From the NCBI RefSeq assembly GCF_015140235.1, contig NZ_AP023321.1:124001-188000 (forward strand): a DNA stretch of 64,000 bases, given 5' to 3'. The stretch comes from Solibaculum mannosilyticum (GTDB lineage Bacteria > Bacillota > Clostridia > Oscillospirales > Acutalibacteraceae). Every line of letters begins with the position of its first letter. Positions within the stretch are counted from its first letter, which is position 1. This document shows positions 17,620 to 25,649 of the stretch, piece after piece. A program made the translations under genes and the position numbers. Under the pieces are notes generated by a model that was not told the DNA's origin, ran no database searches, and saw only the letters and a program-made list of their open reading frames with translations.

Positions 17620-17943
17620 TTATAGTTTTACAAATTTCTCCACGTCCACAACAAATACTGTGGCGCCGCCGATCTTGATCTCCACAGGATAGTTGGTGTA
17701 CATTCCCATGCCGTAGACCGAGGGATCCGGCATCGTCTGTGTTCTCTGGCGGCTGTATTTGGAGATGATGTCGATGACCGCATCCACCTTATCGTCCTCC
17801 ACGCCGATGAGGAACGTGGTATTGCCCGCACGGAGGAAACCGCCGGTGGTAGCTAATTTTGTGGTGGAAAAGCCCTCCTTGGTGAGCGCCGAGGATAATA
17901 TAGCGCTGTCGTCATTGTTGACCACTGCAAGTACGAGTTTCAT
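17620..17943 (-). CDS. darA: Cyclic-di-AMP receptor, PII-like (DarA/PstA)
   Basis: This 107-residue protein is of the DUF970/YaaQ family, a trimeric PII-like receptor that binds c-di-AMP. LATTGGFLRAGNTTFLIGVE is the recognisable ligand-binding segment, and the C-terminus is FVVDVEKFVKL. Its position between the yaaO-type decarboxylase and holB is the classic one. Its downstream partners are unknown in most species. Start at 17943 with ribosome site AAAGGGG. Confidence 0.93.
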   Translation of the reverse strand: MKLVLAVVNNDDSAILSSALTKEGFSTTKLATTGGFLRAGNTTFLIGVEDDKVDAVIDIISKYSRQRTQTMPDPSVYGMGMYTNYPVEIKIGGATVFVVDVEKFVKL

Positions 17944-18016
17944 AACTGTATTCCCCTTTCGCCATACAGGATCACGTCGTCCTGCACGATATGTAATGGG
18001 AGCCTTTCTCCCGTTT

Positions 18017-19357
18017 CTATTTTACCACTTTTAATCGCCTGATTCCAGAGTGAATGAGTTCCAGCTGTACCCTTTGGTCTATTTTTTCCCCGGGCATGAC
18101 CAGAGGCACGCCGGGAGGGCAGGGACAAGCGGCCTGAGCGGCGACGCGTCCCACGCACTGTTCTACATCCACCCATTGAGAAGGGCCCAGTACAGCCGCC
18201 CGAGGACGTTCCACCGCCTCCGGAAGGGTGGGTGCAAAATAGGCTTCTGACTGTTCCGTACCGTGGGGAAGAGCTGTAAGGGCATCCATGAGGCGTTGTA
18301 AATGCCGCTTCTCGTGGAAGGGGGAGGGGAGCAGTACAACCCACCCTTTGTCTGACATCTCCGGCTCAATCCCGTAAAGACGCAGATGCTCAGCGGCACG
18401 GCGGCCATCGACTCCGACAGCCAGGGTATTGAAAGCCAGACGCACTGGATCAACAGGACCTTTGGGGGAGGGGATTCCAAGTCCCTCCGCCCTTTTCTTG
18501 ACCTCCTCCACCTGACCCTGTAATTGTGAAAAAGCAGCATTGCCTTTCTCCTGCATCCAGCTGCGACATAGATCCAGGGAAGCCATAATGGGATAGGAGG
18601 GGCTGGTGGAACCAAAGAGAGCCATGGCATCCAAAGCGCCTTCCGCCGGCATGCGCTGTCCCAGCTGAAGCCAGGCGCCGCCCGTGAGCACCGGGAGGGT
18701 TTTGTGAGCCGAATCCGCACAGGCGTCGGCCCCCAGGTGAAGGGGATGGATATCGGGCGTCAGGAGGGAAAAGTGAGCGCCGTGGGCGTTGTCCACCAGC
18801 AGCAGGACGCCCCGGCGACGGCATACCGCCGCTAAGGAGGCGATATCACTGCGCGTGCCGTAGTAATCGGGGGAGGTGACGTACACCGCTTTGGCGTCGG
18901 GATGGCGCAAAAGCGCATCCTCCACGTCGTCGGGATGAATGCGGCCGGGGAGGCCGGGACCGGCATCGGGACGTGGCAATACCCATACGGGAGTGATGTC
19001 CAGGAGGGCCATGGCGTTGACCGCCGACCGATGGAGCGTCCGGCCAAAGATGACCTTACCTCCCGTGGGGGCTGCCAGATAAAGCATAGCCTGGATACAC
19101 AAGGTGCATCCTCCCGACGAAAGCAAGGTGCGCTTGGCATGAAAAAAACCGGCGGCCAGTTCCATAGCCTGTGCGATGGGCCCATCGGCCTCATACAGAC
19201 TATCGGTATCCGGCAGCTCGGTGAGATCCAGGCGTTTGAGATCCCCCAGTCCATCCAGTGGGGATGGGAGACCCTTATGGCCCGGCGTATGAAAGGAAAT
19301 ACGGCCCAGGGAAAGATGCCCCCGCAGGGCCTGTACAAGAGGCATACTATTAGACAT
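18017..19357 (-). CDS. yaaO: Orn/Lys/Arg decarboxylase-family PLP enzyme (YaaO-like)
   Basis: This 446-residue PLP enzyme of the group III decarboxylase family begins with the signature FHTPGHKG. The PLP-lysine segment is DSAHKTLPVLTGGAWL, and the cofactor-binding Asp/His lies in VDNAHGAH. A C-terminal domain follows. Substrates in this family are Lys, Arg or Orn; which one is not clear here. The ATG overlaps the end of the alr-like gene by 8 bp, so the two are translationally coupled. Position upstream of darA-holB matches Bacillus yaaO. Confidence 0.88.
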   Translation of the reverse strand: MSNSMPLVQALRGHLSLGRISFHTPGHKGLPSPLDGLGDLKRLDLTELPDTDSLYEADGPIAQAMELAAGFFHAKRTLLSSGGCTLCIQAMLYLAAPTGGKVIFGRTLHRSAVNAMALLDITPVWVLPRPDAGPGLPGRIHPDDVEDALLRHPDAKAVYVTSPDYYGTRSDIASLAAVCRRRGVLLLVDNAHGAHFSLLTPDIHPLHLGADACADSAHKTLPVLTGGAWLQLGQRMPAEGALDAMALFGSTSPSYPIMASLDLCRSWMQEKGNAAFSQLQGQVEEVKKRAEGLGIPSPKGPVDPVRLAFNTLAVGVDGRRAAEHLRLYGIEPEMSDKGWVVLLPSPFHEKRHLQRLMDALTALPHGTEQSEAYFAPTLPEAVERPRAAVLGPSQWVDVEQCVGRVAAQAACPCPPGVPLVMPGEKIDQRVQLELIHSGIRRLKVVK

Positions 19358-20402
19358 AGTCCCTCCTCATGGTAGCATTGATGTGATCGGGGCTTGCGTC
19401 GATGTAAACCAAATCGCCGGAGGAACAGGTGATATCCGTGACGTCCACCGCCATGGAAGTATATCCCACATGGCCGATGACCGGCACCGTCTGCCCGCTG
19501 ATTTCACAAGTCAGACGGTGTTTGCGCCAGAAAGAGAAGGCATTGTTTTGACGCCACTCGGTAAAGAGGCCGTCGGCAAACCCCACCGGTACAACGGCAA
19601 CTCTAGTAGCACGCCGCGTGTGGAAGGCGGCCTGGGGACCGATTTTCCGTCCCTCCGGCACCCAATACACCTGGCTGACCTCGGCCACCACACGTCCTAC
19701 CTGACGGAGTCCCCATTTTTCTCGATACGGGGAACCGCCCAACAGAGCGTCGTCCAGACGGACGGCCTGAGTGCGCATCCAGGGGAAGGTGAGGAACCCC
19801 ATAGGCCCCGCATAATGGATCACCTCGGGATCGATGCCCTCCCGTTTAAAGAGACGCACCGCTTCCTGGAAGCTGCGGAATCGGGCTCGTTCCTTTTTCT
19901 CACTTTTGAAGGGGCCGGGAGGCTGGGAATAAATCCCGCACACCAGCAAATTGCCCAGCCCCTTGATGGTACGCACCACCTTGCCCGCTTCTGATACGGG
20001 GAATCCGCCCCGAGCCATGCCGCAGTCAAAGTGCACATGTACCCTTGCCCGTGTGTTAAACTCCCGGGCGGCGCTGCTGAGCAGGACAGCCTCCTCATTG
20101 GAGCCGATCGAAGCGATGATGCGATCCTGCTGTACCACTCGTCTGGCCGTATCGGCATTGAGGCAGGACATCAGCAGCACGTCCACATTGGTGACGGCGC
20201 TGATCAGACGTTCAGCCTCCTCCAGCCGGGACACTGCCACCAGACCTACGCCGCTCTGATGGAGCAGGCGCGCGATGGGGACATCCCCCAGGCCGTAGGC
20301 GTTGCCCTCCAGCACCGGGATGACCTGAGATTTACCGGCCGCTTTCACAAGGGCGCGGAAATTATATAAAACCTTGTCGATTTGTACCATTAGGGTCGTC
20401 AT
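19350..20402 (-). CDS. Alanine-racemase homologue lacking the catalytic residues (pseudoenzyme)
   Basis: This 350-residue protein has the full fold of alanine racemase, including the start of the beta-barrel (VDKVLYNFRAL type), HFDCGMARGG and the C-terminal VVPVGFADG. The PLP-lysine motif KANAYGHG reads EGNAYGLG, so Lys is Glu (one base, AAG to GAG). The catalytic Tyr motif VSYGATYTA reads IGPQAAFHT. The Arg of GMGR and the VR before the active site remain. PLP Schiff-base chemistry should therefore be impossible. The frame is clean and the gene is well expressed in appearance (promoter at 20495-20524, GGAGG before the ATG), so it is not a decaying gene. It is coupled to the yaaO-type decarboxylase; a regulatory or binding role is inference. 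Confidence 0.8.
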   Translation of the reverse strand: MTTLMVQIDKVLYNFRALVKAAGKSQVIPVLEGNAYGLGDVPIARLLHQSGVGLVAVSRLEEAERLISAVTNVDVLLMSCLNADTARRVVQQDRIIASIGSNEEAVLLSSAAREFNTRARVHVHFDCGMARGGFPVSEAGKVVRTIKGLGNLLVCGIYSQPPGPFKSEKKERARFRSFQEAVRLFKREGIDPEVIHYAGPMGFLTFPWMRTQAVRLDDALLGGSPYREKWGLRQVGRVVAEVSQVYWVPEGRKIGPQAAFHTRRATRVAVVPVGFADGLFTEWRQNNAFSFWRKHRLTCEISGQTVPVIGHVGYTSMAVDVTDITCSSGDLVYIDASPDHINATMRRDYV

Positions 20403-20494
20403 AGTTCAAAGCCTCCTGCCCCGGCGTGCGGTTGCGAAACCAAGCCAAGTATCGCCTTTTTCCACAAGGGAAAATTACACCGGCATTGCTAAAA

Positions 20495-20524
20495 ATAATA
20501 CCATTCCCCTACAGATTTTGTCAA
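20495..20524 (-). promoter_or_regulatory. Promoter of the alr-like/yaaO/darA/holB cluster
   Basis: On the minus strand TTGACA (complement of 20519-20524), an 18-bp spacer and TATTAT (complement of 20495-20500) lie about 95 bp before the start. Confidence 0.65.
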
Positions 20525-20569
20525 TTGAAGAGGAGGCTTTCCAGAGAAAAAAGTCAAAAAAGGTCTATC

Positions 20570-21418
20570 TTATGACGATTGTTCCTGTAAAATCTCCCGG
20601 CCGGGACCACATCTTGACCAATGGTAGATATACTGTTGGGCAAGTCCCGCACAATGGGCAAAACAGGAGGGGAGTCCCTGAGGGAATAAAATCCCCATTG
20701 TGCGCTTGATCCATACGTCGGCGGGGAAGGCGTCCATGCGTCCCATGCCGTAGAGCAGGACGCATTCAGCCACCTTGGGTCCCACGCCCTTGACAGAGCG
20801 AAGCCGTTCCCGCGCCTCATCCAAGGGCAGACGGGCAATCGCCTCCAGATCAAGGTGGCCATCGGCCACTTTGCGGGCGGCGTCGATAAGATAGGGGGCA
20901 CGGTAACCGCAGCGCAGAGGAGCCAGTTGCTCTAGTGTGACACAGGCTAAGGCTTCCGGCGTGGGAAAGGCGAAAAGGCCGTCGGCCAGGGGCTCGCCGA
21001 AATCGGCACATAGGCGGGACACAATGGATCGAATACGGGGAATGTTGTTGTTTTGCGAGATCAGGAAGGAGCACAGGGCTTCCCAGGCCGGTTGGGCGAG
21101 AATGTGGATGCCTGGGGCAAAGGCCACGATAGGGGCCAGGACGGGATGCTCCGCCATCTCTTGGCGGAGGGCATTGTAATCCCGGTCCAGATCAAAGTAG
21201 GGGCGCCAGAGCTCCTGGAAATCGGCGAGATCAGCCCCTTCCAGCAGGAGGACATCCTCTGATTGACGGACTATTATTGTCCGTCCGGACACCACTCCTC
21301 TCCAATTGCCCGGACCCAGCTGATCCCATCGGAAGCACTGGCCGCAGCTCAGCGTCTCGTCCAGATCAAAGCAGGAGGCTTTGACCTCGATGCCGTGGGG
21401 TAATACGCGGTATTCCAT
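20570..21418 (-). CDS. ogg: 8-oxoguanine DNA glycosylase/AP lyase, OGG1 family
   Basis: This 282-residue base-excision repair enzyme has an N-terminal OGG domain (ETLSCGQCFRWD, like the OGG1 GQCFRW box) and a helix-hairpin-helix GPD domain: LRSVKGVGPKVAECVLLYG with the catalytic Lys, then FPADVWIKR with the catalytic Asp. It removes oxidised guanine and cleaves the strand. The start at 21418 (MEYRVLPHG) follows GGGGATGAG; a longer frame extends upstream without a ribosome site. Confidence 0.92.
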   Translation of the reverse strand: MEYRVLPHGIEVKASCFDLDETLSCGQCFRWDQLGPGNWRGVVSGRTIIVRQSEDVLLLEGADLADFQELWRPYFDLDRDYNALRQEMAEHPVLAPIVAFAPGIHILAQPAWEALCSFLISQNNNIPRIRSIVSRLCADFGEPLADGLFAFPTPEALACVTLEQLAPLRCGYRAPYLIDAARKVADGHLDLEAIARLPLDEARERLRSVKGVGPKVAECVLLYGMGRMDAFPADVWIKRTMGILFPQGLPSCFAHCAGLAQQYIYHWSRCGPGREILQEQSS

Positions 21419-21648
21419 TGACTCATCCCCTTCATCGAGATACAATCCTTTGCAAAGGAAAAAGGCTCGGCCGTCCGGCGAAAAAATACACAATCTTCAG
21501 GAGCTGGACGGGTGCCCATTGGGTAAAAAAACGAGACGACGTAAAGCGCAATAAACTCCACGTATCTTCACAAGTTGACATAATTTTATTGTGCTGTTTA
21601 TTCTTAAACAGCAGAGCTTGAAAGTACGGTTGGATGTTTCCACTGGAG

Positions 21649-21702
21649 TTGTCCACACTTTCCACAGGTTTTTCCACATGGATTATGTAAACCTGTGGAT
21701 AT
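21649..21702. other. Cluster of four DnaA-box-like nonamers
   Basis: TTGTCCACA 21649-21657, CTTTCCACA 21658-21666, TTTTCCACA 21670-21678 and, inverted, TGTGGATAT 21694-21702. Three differ from the DnaA box TTATCCACA (or its complement) at one position and CTTTCCACA at two. The flanks are A+T-rich, with TTGACATAATTTTATTG at 21575. There is no dnaA or dnaN here, so it is more likely a DnaA-titration or regulatory site than the origin. The gap 21419-21835 holds no gene. Confidence 0.5.
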
Positions 21703-21835
21703 ACCTTCCGTATAACACACTGGAAAAGGGGACGATTCCAGAAAAATGAAACGTTAACTGCTTAAAGCAGGATGACGATGCCTATACTACAGCTATCATC
21801 GCCGCGAAAAGGTGTAAAAAGGAGGGTGACCCATC

Positions 21836-22111
21836 ATGATCCGAGGGGTCAATAAGCAGATTGTTGAAGTCAGCGAAACCGAAAACGATTACTTTGAACG
21901 GGCTATTTTGTTTGTACGGCCCGGGGCTATGGATTCGCCGGAGCCGGAATTGAGAAAGCAGGCCAAAGCTCTGCTGCAAAGCATGGGGAAAGCAAAAGGC
22001 AAATCCCGCAGAACCAGGAGCTTCCGCGCCAAGGGAATGGCGCGTCTGGGAGTGGCCGCCGGGATGGGTGCTACTTTAGCGCTGTTAGCAGCCCGGCTGT
22101 TTGCTTTTTAA
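21836..22111 (+). CDS. Small basic protein with C-terminal membrane helix, unknown
   Basis: This 91-residue protein follows a very strong ribosome site (AAGGAGG). The first half is acidic/mixed (VSETENDYFERAILFVRP), a basic linker follows (KAKGKSRRTRSFRAKG), and the end is a hydrophobic helix (LGVAAGMGATLALLAARLFAF). It could be tail-anchored with a cytoplasmic N-terminus. I do not recognise the family. It stands alone, between the DnaA-box-like cluster and its own terminator. Confidence 0.72.
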   Translation: MIRGVNKQIVEVSETENDYFERAILFVRPGAMDSPEPELRKQAKALLQSMGKAKGKSRRTRSFRAKGMARLGVAAGMGATLALLAARLFAF

Positions 22112-22130
22112 TCCGGGACTATGTAAAAAC

Positions 22131-22172
22131 GGGAGTGAGTGTCCCTTTGCGGGATGATTCACTCCCATTTTT
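22131..22172 (+). terminator. Rho-independent terminator after the small gene
   Basis: GGGAGTGA 22131-22138 pairs with TCACTCCC 22159-22166, followed by ATTTTTC; inner GTCCC/GGGAT pairs extend it. Confidence 0.85.
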
Positions 22173-22304
22173 CATAGTTTCAAAGAACCAGAGATACTTT
22201 GTCCCGCCTGAGGCAAATGGGGCGGGACGGCGTCAAAGCCCACGGATTTTACATACACGTGGAGAACAGTGAGTCTCTTTTAATCGACGGTAAGGGACGC
22301 CGTA

Positions 22305-24560
22305 TCAGTTGCATTTGGAATATCCACAGTTGCGGCAGATGACGCAGCCGCCCTCGTGCTCCAGGGGTATGCCGCATTCCGGACAGAACCGCATGGCTCC
22401 GGGATTGGGCAGAGCCTTGTCCACCGTGGGCTGTGTCATGACAGGGGCGGGAATGTTTTCTCCCTGCTGCGCTGCCCCAAACCCATTTTGCATCTTTTGG
22501 AGTTTTTCCAAGGCCCGAGCGATGGCGTCGGGACAAGAGGTGCACTTCATACCCGGCTGACGGATGGTGGAGGGACAACGGATGCCCTTGAGCTGATCCA
22601 CCAGCTTTTCCACCTTGATGCCCGAACGCAGCGCCACTGAAATGAGACGTGCCGTGGCCTCCGACTGAGAGGGACATCCGCCGGCCTTGCCGGTGTTGGT
22701 AAACACTTCGCAGATGCCCTTGTCGTCGTAATTGACGGTGATGTAAAGGTTGCCGCATCCGATCTTAACCCGTTCGGTAAAGCCGTTGGTGATCTCGGGA
22801 CGTTGACGAGGGGTAATGGCGGCCGCTGCTTCCGGCTCCTGGGATCCAGAGACCTTCCCGATGTTGAGTACCTGGGAATCCCGGCTGCCGTCCCGGTAGA
22901 TGGTGACGCCCTTGCAGCCCAGGCGATAGGCAAGGCGGTAGACTTGGGCTACATCCTCGCGGGTGGCATCGTGAGGGAAATTGACGGTTTTGGATACAGC
23001 GTTGTCGGTGTGATCCTGGAAGGCGGCCTGCATGCGGATGTGGGCTTCGGGAGAGATGTCGTGAGCCGAGAGGAATACCCGGCGGATATCCTCCGGGATA
23101 TCGTCCATGTGGGCGATGGTCCCCTCCTTGGCGATGCGCCGCATGAGATCGTCGGAATAAAGGCCGCGTCTTGTGAGCTCCCGCTTGAGGATGGGATTGA
23201 CCTCGATCATCTCGGTGCCGTCCATGATGTTGCGGATGAATACATAGGCAAACACCGGTTCCACGCCGGAAGAGCATCCGGCGATGATGGAAAGGGTACC
23301 GGTGGGCGCGATGGTGGTGATGGTGGCGTTGCGCAGAGGGGAACCGTCCTTTAATGTGCTCTCTTCAAACAAAGGGAAGGCTCCGCGCTCTTCGGCCAGG
23401 CGTTCGCTGGCCTCATGGCCTTTCTGGTTGATAAATTCCATCACCTCGTGGGCCAGCTGGATGGATTCCGGAGAGCCGTAGGGCAGTCCCAGCATGAGAA
23501 GGGCATCGGCCCATCCCATGACTCCCAGCCCGATCTTGCGGGTGGAACGGGTGACCTGGTCGATGATGGCGAGAGGATAACGGTTTGCCTCAATGACGTT
23601 GTCCAGAAAATGGACGGCTGTGGCTACGGTGCGTCCCAGATGGTCCCAATCCATTTCAAAACGCCCGTCCACCGTCTCCTTGACCATGCGGGTCAGGTTG
23701 ATGGAGCCTAAATTACAGGCTTCGTAGGGCAGGAGGGGTTGTTCGCCGCAGGGGTTGGTGGATTCGATCTCCCCCTGGGAGGGAACCACATTGTCCCGAT
23801 TGAGCCGGTCCAGGAAGATGATGCCCGGTTCGCCGTTGCGCCAGGCCGAATCGACGATTTTATCAAAGACCTCCCGGGCATTCAGGGTACCGGTGACCCG
23901 ATTGGTGGAGGGGTCGATGAGAGGATATTCCTCGCCCCGTTCCACCGCCTCCATAAAGGCTTCGGTGATGCCCACCGAGATATTGAAATTGGTGATTTCG
24001 GTGTTAACCTTTTTGCAGTCGATAAATTCTAAGATGTCGGGATGATCCACACGGAGGATGCCCATGTTGGCGCCGCGGCGGGTACCGCCCTGTTTGACGG
24101 CTTCGGTGGCCATATTGAACACCCGCATAAAGCTGACCGGGCCGGAGGCCACGCCGCCGGTGGTATTGACGGTCGACCCCTTGGGGCGCAGTCGGGAGAA
24201 GGAGAAGCCGGTGCCGCCGCCCGATTTGTGGATGAGAGCGGCGTTCTTGATGGATTCAAAGATATCCTCCATGCTGTCGTCAACCGGAAGGACGAAGCAG
24301 GCCGAAAGCTGGCCTAAGGGACGCCCGGCGTTCATCAGGGTGGGAGAATTGGGCAGGAAGTCCAGGGAGGTCAATACCTCCAAAAATTCTTTGGCGGTTT
24401 TAGTCGGGTCGGCGTCGGGATGAAATTTCTCATCGGGCTGGGCGATGGCATTTGCCACCCGTTCAAATAGTTGTTCTACTGTCTCCATTGTTTGCCCCTG
24501 GCTGTTACGGATCAGATACCGCCGCTCCAGTACCGTACGGGCATTTTGGTTAATCTCCAT
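22305..24560 (-). CDS. nrdJ: Adenosylcobalamin-dependent ribonucleotide reductase (class II)
   Basis: This 751-residue class II enzyme makes deoxyribonucleotides using B12, without oxygen. The ten-strand barrel has LPNSPTLMNAGRPLGQLSAC, the radical-site loop ESTNPCGEQPLLPYEACNLG with CxE, and IGLGVMGWADALLMLGLPYG. The C-terminal tail has a redox/zinc-ribbon module (RFCPECGIPL, CVICRNCGYSKC). Complete length. The ribosome site AGGAGG precedes the ATG at 24560. A TSCPDAI motif lies ahead of the ribbon. It is monocistronic here. Confidence 0.95.
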   Translation of the reverse strand: MEINQNARTVLERRYLIRNSQGQTMETVEQLFERVANAIAQPDEKFHPDADPTKTAKEFLEVLTSLDFLPNSPTLMNAGRPLGQLSACFVLPVDDSMEDIFESIKNAALIHKSGGGTGFSFSRLRPKGSTVNTTGGVASGPVSFMRVFNMATEAVKQGGTRRGANMGILRVDHPDILEFIDCKKVNTEITNFNISVGITEAFMEAVERGEEYPLIDPSTNRVTGTLNAREVFDKIVDSAWRNGEPGIIFLDRLNRDNVVPSQGEIESTNPCGEQPLLPYEACNLGSINLTRMVKETVDGRFEMDWDHLGRTVATAVHFLDNVIEANRYPLAIIDQVTRSTRKIGLGVMGWADALLMLGLPYGSPESIQLAHEVMEFINQKGHEASERLAEERGAFPLFEESTLKDGSPLRNATITTIAPTGTLSIIAGCSSGVEPVFAYVFIRNIMDGTEMIEVNPILKRELTRRGLYSDDLMRRIAKEGTIAHMDDIPEDIRRVFLSAHDISPEAHIRMQAAFQDHTDNAVSKTVNFPHDATREDVAQVYRLAYRLGCKGVTIYRDGSRDSQVLNIGKVSGSQEPEAAAAITPRQRPEITNGFTERVKIGCGNLYITVNYDDKGICEVFTNTGKAGGCPSQSEATARLISVALRSGIKVEKLVDQLKGIRCPSTIRQPGMKCTSCPDAIARALEKLQKMQNGFGAAQQGENIPAPVMTQPTVDKALPNPGAMRFCPECGIPLEHEGGCVICRNCGYSKCN

Positions 24561-24621
24561 GGATATTAGACCTCCTGTGTGTTTTAGATCAAAATTCTCT
24601 TTCTAAAAAATGGCACAATAT

Positions 24622-24650
24622 AGTGTATATCTTTAGAGAAGAAAAGTCAA
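24622..24650 (-). promoter_or_regulatory. Promoter for nrdJ
   Basis: On the minus strand TTGACT (complement of 24645-24650), a 17-bp spacer and TACACT (complement of 24622-24627) lie about 60 bp before the start. Confidence 0.55.
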
Positions 24651-24758
24651 TCAGTTGTGGATATAGAAAAAATATCCTTTTATATGGGAGGCAGGCGCAC
24701 AGGGAGGAAACAGTGTCGTTTCAGCAGGATATACAGAACAAGCCTATGTCATTTGGCT

Positions 24759-24786
24759 TTGAATGGATGGTTTTTTATGGTATAGT
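24759..24786 (+). promoter_or_regulatory. Candidate promoter for the 24875 gene
   Basis: TTGAAT 24759-24764, a 16-bp spacer and TATAGT 24781-24786. Confidence 0.4.
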
Positions 24787-24874
24787 AATTGCATGGGTAT
24801 ATGGGATATTCGTGCCATTTTGTTGTTTGGAACGTTGTACATGGATATCAAAAAAGGCCGGGAGGAGGAAGGAC

Positions 24875-25567
24875 ATGCCTTATTGGATCATAACAGCGCC
24901 CAAGATGCCGACAGGAGATATGCCTCAGGAGAGACTGCAAGGCCGCATCCAAAAGGGAAGGATACTGCTTGAGGCGGCGGGCCGTCTTTTTGAGCAGGGC
25001 GGCATGGTGCTGGACCAGTTTTTGTATCCTTACGTGGACCGGGTAATTTTGGACGGCGGCGGATGTCTCAAAGGAATTATCTCCTTGGGCGACCGGATGC
25101 TGGTTGAAGCGCCGGACGGATTAAACAGGGATTTTCTCGGTCATGAAACCGGACTAACGGTGCATATAGTAGAAAAGCGCCCGGATTTTTCCTCCTTTTT
25201 CGGAGAAGAGACGAGTATTTCCAGCGTTTCCCCATGGGATCCCCCCACGGCTATTGTGCGCTGGGATGGAAGAAATCTGCCCGACGGATGGAAGGACTAT
25301 GAGCTGCGCCGGTTTTGCAAACGGTGGCAGGCCTTTGTGGAGATGGCGGAACGTCAGCTCCGGAGCGGCGGCGGACGGATGGAGTTGGCCGAAGGGCAGA
25401 TATTGCTTGTTTCTCTGCCGCCTGCCGGCCTGGGGAGAGAATGCACGGCGATAGAACAGCAAAAGGAAAAAATTGCATCCATCTACCGCAGCCAGATGGA
25501 TCCCATCTTTCCCCAGGGATCCCCGTCCCTATTATGGACGGAAGGGATGCCCGTCTTTGGAGAATGA
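24875..25567 (+). CDS. Conserved-looking protein of unknown function
   Basis: A 230-residue soluble protein with no recognised domain. It begins MPYWIITAPKMPTGDMPQER after a strong GGGAGGAGGAAGG ribosome site, so the frame upstream of 24875 is not part of it. No signal peptide, membrane helix or cysteine cluster is visible. The middle contains GGGCLKGIISLGDRMLVEAP and the C-terminal half is rich in Arg, Trp and Glu. It is followed by a perfect hairpin and a ribokinase-family gene on the same strand, perhaps one transcript. Confidence 0.65.
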   Translation: MPYWIITAPKMPTGDMPQERLQGRIQKGRILLEAAGRLFEQGGMVLDQFLYPYVDRVILDGGGCLKGIISLGDRMLVEAPDGLNRDFLGHETGLTVHIVEKRPDFSSFFGEETSISSVSPWDPPTAIVRWDGRNLPDGWKDYELRRFCKRWQAFVEMAERQLRSGGGRMELAEGQILLVSLPPAGLGRECTAIEQQKEKIASIYRSQMDPIFPQGSPSLLWTEGMPVFGE

Positions 25568-25596
25568 GATCCCGGTGCAGCACCGCATCACCATAG

Positions 25597-25626
25597 GGCG
25601 TCCGGCCGATGGAAAGGCCGGACGCC
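25597..25626 (+). other. Perfect 11-bp hairpin between unknown gene and kinase
   Basis: GGCGTCCGGCC 25597-25607 pairs perfectly with GGCCGGACGCC 25616-25626 around GATGGAAA. No T-run follows, so it is not a standard terminator; it may be an mRNA stability or attenuation structure. Confidence 0.55.
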
Positions 25627-25649
25627 AAGCTAAGAGGAGTGTGAAAAAT

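Noticed and set aside
20403-20569. Gene in the alr-like/ogg gap
   Set aside because: The region holds the leftward promoter and no frame with a ribosome site.
21419-21493. Longer start for the OGG-type glycosylase
   Set aside because: The added codons have no ribosome site and are not protein-like; GGGGATGAG stands before the ATG at 21418.
21649-21702. Chromosomal replication origin
   Set aside because: Boxes are imperfect and dnaA, dnaN and rpmH are absent, so it is reported only as a DnaA-box-like cluster.
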